Below are positions 59,609 through 64,000 of a stretch of 64,000 bases of DNA, piece after piece. The DNA is taken from contig NZ_JABBGI010000030.1 of the NCBI RefSeq assembly GCF_012927325.1, forward strand, positions 1 to 64,000, read 5' to 3'. The stretch comes from Chryseobacterium antibioticum. Lineage in GTDB: Bacteria; Bacteroidota; Bacteroidia; Flavobacteriales; Weeksellaceae. The translations under genes were made by a program, and so were the position numbers. The notes beneath the pieces are model-generated. The model was not told the DNA's origin. It did not search any database and saw only the letters and a program-made list of their open reading frames with translations. How positions within the stretch are numbered: the first letter of the stretch is position 1; every line of letters starts with the position of its first letter.

Positions 59609-60733
59609 ATGGACAAATTAAGTTTTCTGGAAGTTATTGCTGCGATTGCTGTTTTTGTATCGCTCTTGCTTGCCGTATTTTTGTTAACGGTACAAACAGA
59701 AAGAAAACTGGAAAACAGATTATTTGCAGCGTTCCTTATCATTAATGCCATTGATATCAGCGGAATTTTCATGCATCTTTTTGTGGATAGTTATAATCTG
59801 AAAGCTTTCAAAATATCTGCTTACTTATTGGTCATGCCTCTTTTTTATCTGTATGTGAATGCCGTTTGTTATTCAGATTTCACCTTAAAAAGAAAGCATT
59901 TACTGCATCTTATTCCTTTCATTGTTGCCAATTTAATTTTAGTTCCAAGACTTTATCTGGCAGAAGGTGCTGCAAAAGAAGATTTCTTTACAACGATGTG
60001 GCACTCTCCTGAAATGTTTTTTTATCAACTCATCGGGGAACTGCAGTTTTTCTTTTATATCGTTGGCGTATTCATGATACTCAAAAAATATAAGAAGATT
60101 TATCTTGAAAACTACACGAATCCCAACACTTTGCTATATAAATGGCTGTTTCAGCTTACCATCATTTTCTTATTCATCCATGTATGTATTATTTTTAAAA
60201 ATATCATACGATATACCGCATACAACGATCTGTTTATCTGGCTGCATATTCTGGCAGGAACTTCCTTTTTATTGGCTGCCTGTTGGTTTATACTAAAGGC
60301 ATTAAATTATCCTGAGCTTTTTCGCAGAATTGATTCTACCTTACAGCCGACAAAAGATTTTGCAGAAACGCTGGAAACTGAAAATAAAACCGACGAAACA
60401 AAAAGTTTTCAGATCGAACAGCTTAAAAAATTCATGGTTGAAAAAGAACCCTTCTTAGAACCTTCATTAACGATTCAGGAATTGGCGGATCAGGTGAATA
60501 TTCCTGTTCGTGAGTTGTCTGTATTAATTAACCATCACCTCAATCAGCACTTTTTTGATTTCGTGAATGAATACCGCGTTAAAAAAGCAATGACCATTCT
60601 GAAAGATCCCACGAAAAAAGGATATACGGTGTTAGAAATTTTATATGAAGTGGGTTTCAATTCAAAATCTTCTTTTCATACTTCATTTAAAAAATACACG
60701 AACCAAACACCAACAGCATTCAGAAATAGCTGA
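59609..60733 (+). CDS. AraC-family regulator with multi-pass membrane domain
   Basis: About 374 residues from the ATG at 59609. Seven membrane helices fill the N-terminal half (about 1-235), followed by a cytoplasmic AraC-type DNA-binding domain at the C-terminus (about 270-374): two helix-turn-helix motifs, LTIQELADQVNIPVRELSVLINHHLNQHFFDFVNEYRVKKAMTIL and GYTVLEILYEVGFNSKSSFHTSFKKYTNQTPTAFR. The membrane domain likely senses an external ligand. Such proteins are frequent in Bacteroidota; the target is often the next gene, here the beta-lactamase-fold hydrolase. A strong terminator lies between. Confidence 0.9.
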   Translation: MDKLSFLEVIAAIAVFVSLLLAVFLLTVQTERKLENRLFAAFLIINAIDISGIFMHLFVDSYNLKAFKISAYLLVMPLFYLYVNAVCYSDFTLKRKHLLHLIPFIVANLILVPRLYLAEGAAKEDFFTTMWHSPEMFFYQLIGELQFFFYIVGVFMILKKYKKIYLENYTNPNTLLYKWLFQLTIIFLFIHVCIIFKNIIRYTAYNDLFIWLHILAGTSFLLAACWFILKALNYPELFRRIDSTLQPTKDFAETLETENKTDETKSFQIEQLKKFMVEKEPFLEPSLTIQELADQVNIPVRELSVLINHHLNQHFFDFVNEYRVKKAMTILKDPTKKGYTVLEILYEVGFNSKSSFHTSFKKYTNQTPTAFRNS

Positions 60734-60776
60734 TAGTTAACCAATTGTAAATATTCGAACTCTGGTTTGCAGATAA

Positions 60777-60815
60777 TCGGACTCATTTTAATGAATAAAA
60801 TGAGTCCGACTTTTT
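60777..60815 (+). terminator. Strong terminator after the AraC-type gene
   Basis: TCGGACTCATTTTA and its exact complement form a 14-bp stem with a 5-nt loop, followed by CTTTTTT. Confidence 0.9.
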
Positions 60816-60890
60816 TACACGGACTTTTTTCAAGATTCTCTACAGCATATTTGCATCAGATTATGAATGTCAAATTAAAACTTAGAAACT

Positions 60891-61937
60891 ATGAAATATG
60901 TAACCCCTATTTTATTTTTTGTCTTACTTGGGTGTAAAAGTGTTCATCCAATCCATACACAAAATGTTGAACATGCGATTACAAAAAATGCGCTTCAGTT
61001 ATTAGAGGACAAAAGATTTCATTCTGTTTCCATTGCCGTGCTTAAAGATGGAAAATCCACGATAAAACATTTTGGAGAATTAACGATTGGAAAAGGAAAC
61101 AAACCCAACGATTCCACCCTTTATGAATTAGCTTCTGTCACTAAAACTTTTACAGGTTATATAGCCGCTAAAGCCGTACTTGATAAAAAAATAAATTTAG
61201 ATGATGATATTAGAATCTATCTTAACGAACCTTATCCCAATTTAGCATTTAAAGGTGAACCTATAAGAATCAAACACCTCATCACCCATACCAGTGGGTT
61301 TCCTAATTTTCCTATAAAAAGCGAAAACAAAAAGGCTTTTTTTGAAGGATTAAAACTCATCAACATTGAAACGAAACCCGGAGAACTCTATTCCTATTCA
61401 AACACGGCTCCGGAGTTGACAGCCTATATCCTTGAAAAAGTGTATCAAAAATCTTTTGAGGAACTGGTCATTGAATTTATTTTGAAACCCAATACAATGA
61501 ACCAAACCAAGTTTACACTCAATGAAAATGACAGAAAAAGACTGGTAAAAGGCTATAACGATAAAAATGAGTTAATGCCCAACTTCAACAGAACTTTATG
61601 GGGTGGAATCTCAGGATTACATTCTACGACTACGGATTTAGTGAAATATATGAAATTGCAACTTGACCCATCAAATCTTATTATCAACGAATCTCATAAA
61701 AAATTATATAAAGAAGGCTCTGATTTTTGGGAAGGTTATCATTGGTACATCATAGAAAATGATAATCAATTAATGTATAGACATCACGGTGGTATATACG
61801 GAATGCAGAATTGGTTTGTGATTTATCCTAAACAAAATATAGGAATATCTATATTGACAAACACCAGCTTTAATGAAACAGGAGAAATTTTAGAAAAAGT
61901 AGTTGATCAATTGTATGAGGACATCAAAGCAAACTAA
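60891..61937 (+). CDS. Serine hydrolase, beta-lactamase class C fold (lipoprotein)
   Basis: 348 residues. Lipoprotein signal (LLGC, C15). Class C beta-lactamase/PBP-like domain (PF00144): active-site Ser S82 in SVTK (82-85), YSN at residues 169-171, and HHGG near residue 299 in place of the KTG motif. The HHGG variant is usual for esterase- or DD-peptidase-like members rather than true lactamases. Likely substrates are esters or peptide stems of peptidoglycan at the cell envelope. It follows the AraC-type regulator by 157 bp, with a terminator between. Confidence 0.87.
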   Translation: MKYVTPILFFVLLGCKSVHPIHTQNVEHAITKNALQLLEDKRFHSVSIAVLKDGKSTIKHFGELTIGKGNKPNDSTLYELASVTKTFTGYIAAKAVLDKKINLDDDIRIYLNEPYPNLAFKGEPIRIKHLITHTSGFPNFPIKSENKKAFFEGLKLINIETKPGELYSYSNTAPELTAYILEKVYQKSFEELVIEFILKPNTMNQTKFTLNENDRKRLVKGYNDKNELMPNFNRTLWGGISGLHSTTTDLVKYMKLQLDPSNLIINESHKKLYKEGSDFWEGYHWYIIENDNQLMYRHHGGIYGMQNWFVIYPKQNIGISILTNTSFNETGEILEKVVDQLYEDIKAN

Positions 61938-61978
61938 AGATCAACTATGCTAACTTCGATTGTCTCGAGTGCTTAAAA

Positions 61979-62257
61979 TTATATTGCAAAAAGTTTAGCC
62001 AACAAGAAAATTATCTGATAAAAATGAGCTTTGTATTCTTGCATAATTTGGCTTAAACGAATCAAATCATCTATAAAAGCTTCGATATCGTATGTGAATT
62101 GTTTATAATTATCTAAAAGTATTTCTTTCATAAGATCTTTGATGATTGGATTTAATTTCAGTTTTGAAGTTTCAATCTCAAAGAGTTCATTTAATTTATC
62201 AGAGTCAAATCGGAATCCACATTTATAAGTCCAATAGAATGAAAAAACAAATAATGA
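61979..62257 (-). pseudogene. Gene remnant 1, no start codon
   Basis: A minus-strand frame of about 92 codons ends with TAA at 61979-61981. It reads like a real, mostly helical protein (SDKLNELFEIETSKLKL, KDLMKEILLDNYKQFTYD, AFIDDLIRLSQIMQEYKAHF) but is closed upstream by a stop codon and lacks an ATG near its N-terminus. Best explained as the C-terminal part of a decayed gene. I do not recognise the family. Confidence 0.4.
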
Positions 62258-62281
62258 TTAATTTTACTATTTATCTGTAGT

Positions 62282-62492
62282 TTATTTTACATAATCTTTC
62301 AGATAGAATGAATCTTTACCATCGTCTTTTTCCTTTTCATCAACAAAATTTCTGTAAGTATATTTTTTTTCCTTGATGCTCAGGCTTGTGCTTCTCCCGG
62401 AGATAATCTCCGTAATATTGAAAACCTCCTCGAACAGAAATACCTTTTTTCAAAATATAAGGAATGATTTTCAAATGAAAGAATGTAATGGT
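62282..62492 (-). pseudogene. Gene remnant 2 with frameshift at a poly-A run
   Basis: Two overlapping minus-strand frames meet at a run of eight A (62363-62370 as T on the plus strand). The first reads PYILKKGISVRGGFQYYGD and LREKHKPEHQGKK; the second continues YTYRNFVDEKEKDDGKDSF and LKDYVK, then TAA. Joining them by a one-base shift gives one continuous protein-like reading of about 70 residues. There is no start codon; the upstream edge abuts the desaturase gene. A remnant, or conceivably a sequencing slip at the homopolymer. Confidence 0.4.
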
Positions 62493-62508
62493 TTATTGAT
62501 ACTTCTGG

Positions 62509-63597
62509 CTAATTCATGGCCGCCTCTTTGCCAAATTTTTTCAGCGTTAGAAAATGCGAGCGCAGCGCGGATAAAAAGCTCTTATTTTCAATATAGGGCA
62601 AGTTGAACTCCATTGCTGTCTTCTTCACTATTACAGAGATTTCCCCATAATGTATATGGCAGACTTTAGGAAACAGGTGATGCTCTATCTGTCTGTTCAG
62701 TCCACCAAGAAAAAATGCCGCGAGTTTATTATGCGTTGCAAAATTCGCTGTTGTACGCATCTGATGCTCTGCCCAAGCTTCTTCCATCTGTCCGGTTTCA
62801 TTAGGTATCGGGAAATTGGTACCTTCAACAACGTGGGCCAGCTGAAACACCAGTCCCATCGTTAAACCTTCAGCAATATGTAAGAGCAGAAAGCCAATCA
62901 AAAACTGCCACCAGCTTACATCCAGCACCAATAACGGCAATACAATGAACAGAAAGTAATAGAGCGCTTTATAGAAAAATAAATTGAAATACTCCAGCTT
63001 AGGGTGCTTATTCTGATGTGCGCCAATTTTTTTCTGGAAAAACTTTACAAAATCCTTACGGAACACCCATGACAGGGAAGCCAGGCTGTAAAGCGGAAAA
63101 GCATACCAATGTTGGTACAGCTGAATGCGATTCACTTTATCTTCTTCAGCAATCCGGATCAATCCCGGTGCTACCTCAATATCCTCATCGTGCCCGGGGA
63201 TATTTGTATAGGTGTGGTGAACCACATTGTGGGTGATGCTCCAAACGTATGGATTGGCGCCGATCAGATTAAAAATAAACCCGAACAGTTTATTCACTTT
63301 TTTATTACCGGAGAGCGCACCATGTATAGCATCGTGACATACATTGAAGCCTACAAAGGCACTAAACATACCCAGAACCACTGCAAGTGGCAAGAGCATC
63401 CAGGTAGGGAGCAGGCCCGAAATGATTACAAGGTAAATTCCTATGAACCCTGCAAGGAAAAATACAGTCTTACTCCACATGTAAGCATTGGCATATTGAC
63501 TTAATTGTTGCTGACTGAAATATTGATCTACTCTGCTTCTGACGGTTCCGTAAAAACGAGAACCGGAAGCGGATGGGAATCTAACTTTTTGTGACAT
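62509..63597 (-). CDS. Membrane fatty acid desaturase
   Basis: 362 residues. Di-iron membrane desaturase with four helices and the three histidine boxes: HDAIH (H88, H92), HNVVHH (H123, H127, H128) and QIEHHLFP (about 315). The third box has the QxxHH form typical of front-end (delta-5/delta-6-like) and linoleoyl-type desaturases, though no cytochrome b5 domain is fused. It introduces a double bond into an acyl chain in the inner membrane, using O2 and an electron donor, and may tune membrane fluidity at low temperature. Stands alone on the minus strand. Confidence 0.9.
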   Translation of the reverse strand: MSQKVRFPSASGSRFYGTVRSRVDQYFSQQQLSQYANAYMWSKTVFFLAGFIGIYLVIISGLLPTWMLLPLAVVLGMFSAFVGFNVCHDAIHGALSGNKKVNKLFGFIFNLIGANPYVWSITHNVVHHTYTNIPGHDEDIEVAPGLIRIAEEDKVNRIQLYQHWYAFPLYSLASLSWVFRKDFVKFFQKKIGAHQNKHPKLEYFNLFFYKALYYFLFIVLPLLVLDVSWWQFLIGFLLLHIAEGLTMGLVFQLAHVVEGTNFPIPNETGQMEEAWAEHQMRTTANFATHNKLAAFFLGGLNRQIEHHLFPKVCHIHYGEISVIVKKTAMEFNLPYIENKSFLSALRSHFLTLKKFGKEAAMN

Positions 63598-63729
63598 AAG
63601 ATATCATGTTTGATCTACTTTACACGAACAAACAATGTATTAAAATCGGGTGTTGGAATAAGAAGAATGTTGAGTATTCCGGCACATTACCGGATCATGT
63701 AATAGTATAACGGATTAATTACCCGTTTA

Positions 63730-63930
63730 TTATAGTTTTAATTCAAAACAATCTGTAAGATTGATTGATTGATTTACTCGGATTATTTCCTCCGTATCTT
63801 CTGAAAAACATCTTTGCCTATATTTTGAGCTTGAATATTTTGCTAATTGTGCCAAAGCAGAATTTCCTGCCTTTGCTTTTGGTTGCTTCAATAAAAACAT
63901 TAATGTATATTTAAGAATCTCATTCATCAA
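63730..63930 (-). CDS. Possible small protein, 66 residues, uncertain
   Basis: A minus-strand frame of 66 codons in a 349-bp gap between the desaturase and the next gene. The reading is mixed polar (KQPKAKAGNSALAQLAKYSS) with no signal or membrane helix and no motif I recognise. It could be a real small gene or chance. The gap otherwise shows no clear promoter or hairpin. Confidence 0.3.
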   Translation of the reverse strand: MMNEILKYTLMFLLKQPKAKAGNSALAQLAKYSSSKYRQRCFSEDTEEIIRVNQSINLTDCFELKL

Positions 63931-63946
63931 TCATAAAAAAACTATC

Positions 63947-64000
63947 ATGAAACATATTTTAGTCCTATTAATAAGCTTATCTATATTATCTTGTGAAAGC
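63947..64000 (+). CDS. Lipoprotein gene, 5' end only (runs off right edge)
   Basis: Eighteen codons, MKHILVLLISLSILSCES, form a complete lipoprotein signal peptide with the lipobox ILSC (Cys at 16). The function cannot be told from this much. Confidence 0.75.
   Translation, partial: MKHILVLLISLSILSCES

Noticed and set aside
1-64000. CRISPR array, prophage or rRNA operon
   Set aside because: No spaced direct repeats, phage structural genes or rRNA sequence were seen anywhere in the window.

Overview
The window comes from a Bacteroidota genome, most likely a Chryseobacterium-type member of the Weeksellaceae. The evidence is the AT-rich sequence, a SusC/SusD pair, a type IX secretion (T9SS) C-terminal sorting domain, LytS/LytTR signalling, many lipoproteins with a Cys after the signal peptide, and recurrent TAnnTTTG promoter elements, which are the Bacteroidota -7 box. 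The genus is inferred from protein style; no rRNA marker is present.

Layout. 1-630: start of a probable transposase running off the left edge, a strong hairpin, and an unlisted 46-codon Cys-containing peptide gene with a double-glycine-type leader. 628-6869: LytS-like kinase, LytTR regulator and a large T9SS-exported leucine-rich-repeat protein. 6985-8079: two paralogous small secreted proteins. 8167-17504: a glycan utilisation locus (SusC, SusD, GH144-like glucanase, esterase-like hydrolase, small protein, GH3 beta-glucosidase), probably for a beta-1,2-glucan. 17846-31628: housekeeping and stress genes, including DUF4197, DUF493, an ArsC-like protein, a deoxynucleoside kinase, two tandem glutaminyl-cyclotransferase-like lipoproteins, a Na+/H+ antiporter, a bestrophin and two operons of VOC, SRPBCC and DinB-like proteins. 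31846-35426: TolC/HlyD/ABC-2 permease export operon. 36041-42452: two unrelated protease inhibitors side by side, ecotin and an alpha-2-macroglobulin. 42471-48593: UbiA-like membrane protein, recF, a DciA-like protein, a 'site-specific recombinase' family membrane protein, mtgA and a metal/cobalamin-type binding lipoprotein. 48653-48726: tRNA-Arg(ACG). 48955-53806: a PIG-L deacetylase, a 34-codon membrane peptide, a solute:sodium symporter and a DUF2911 protein.

54148-59146 is the accessory segment. It opens with a roughly 200-nt rod-like structured RNA with its own promoter, which I interpret as a 6S-type RNA. Next come a palindrome and an XRE regulator, an abortive-infection (Abi_C-like) gene, and a divergent AT-rich two-gene module: a soluble protein and a three-helix membrane protein of unknown family. 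That module is the best candidate for an undescribed defence system. 59609-64000 holds a membrane-anchored AraC regulator, a beta-lactamase-fold hydrolase, two decayed gene remnants, a fatty acid desaturase and the start of a lipoprotein gene.

How it fits together: the PUL genes share one strand and short gaps and should act as a glycan import and hydrolysis pathway. The ecotin/A2M pair would shield the envelope from proteases. The export, stress and defence blocks are each compact operons. Most genes at 7-54 kb lie on the minus strand.
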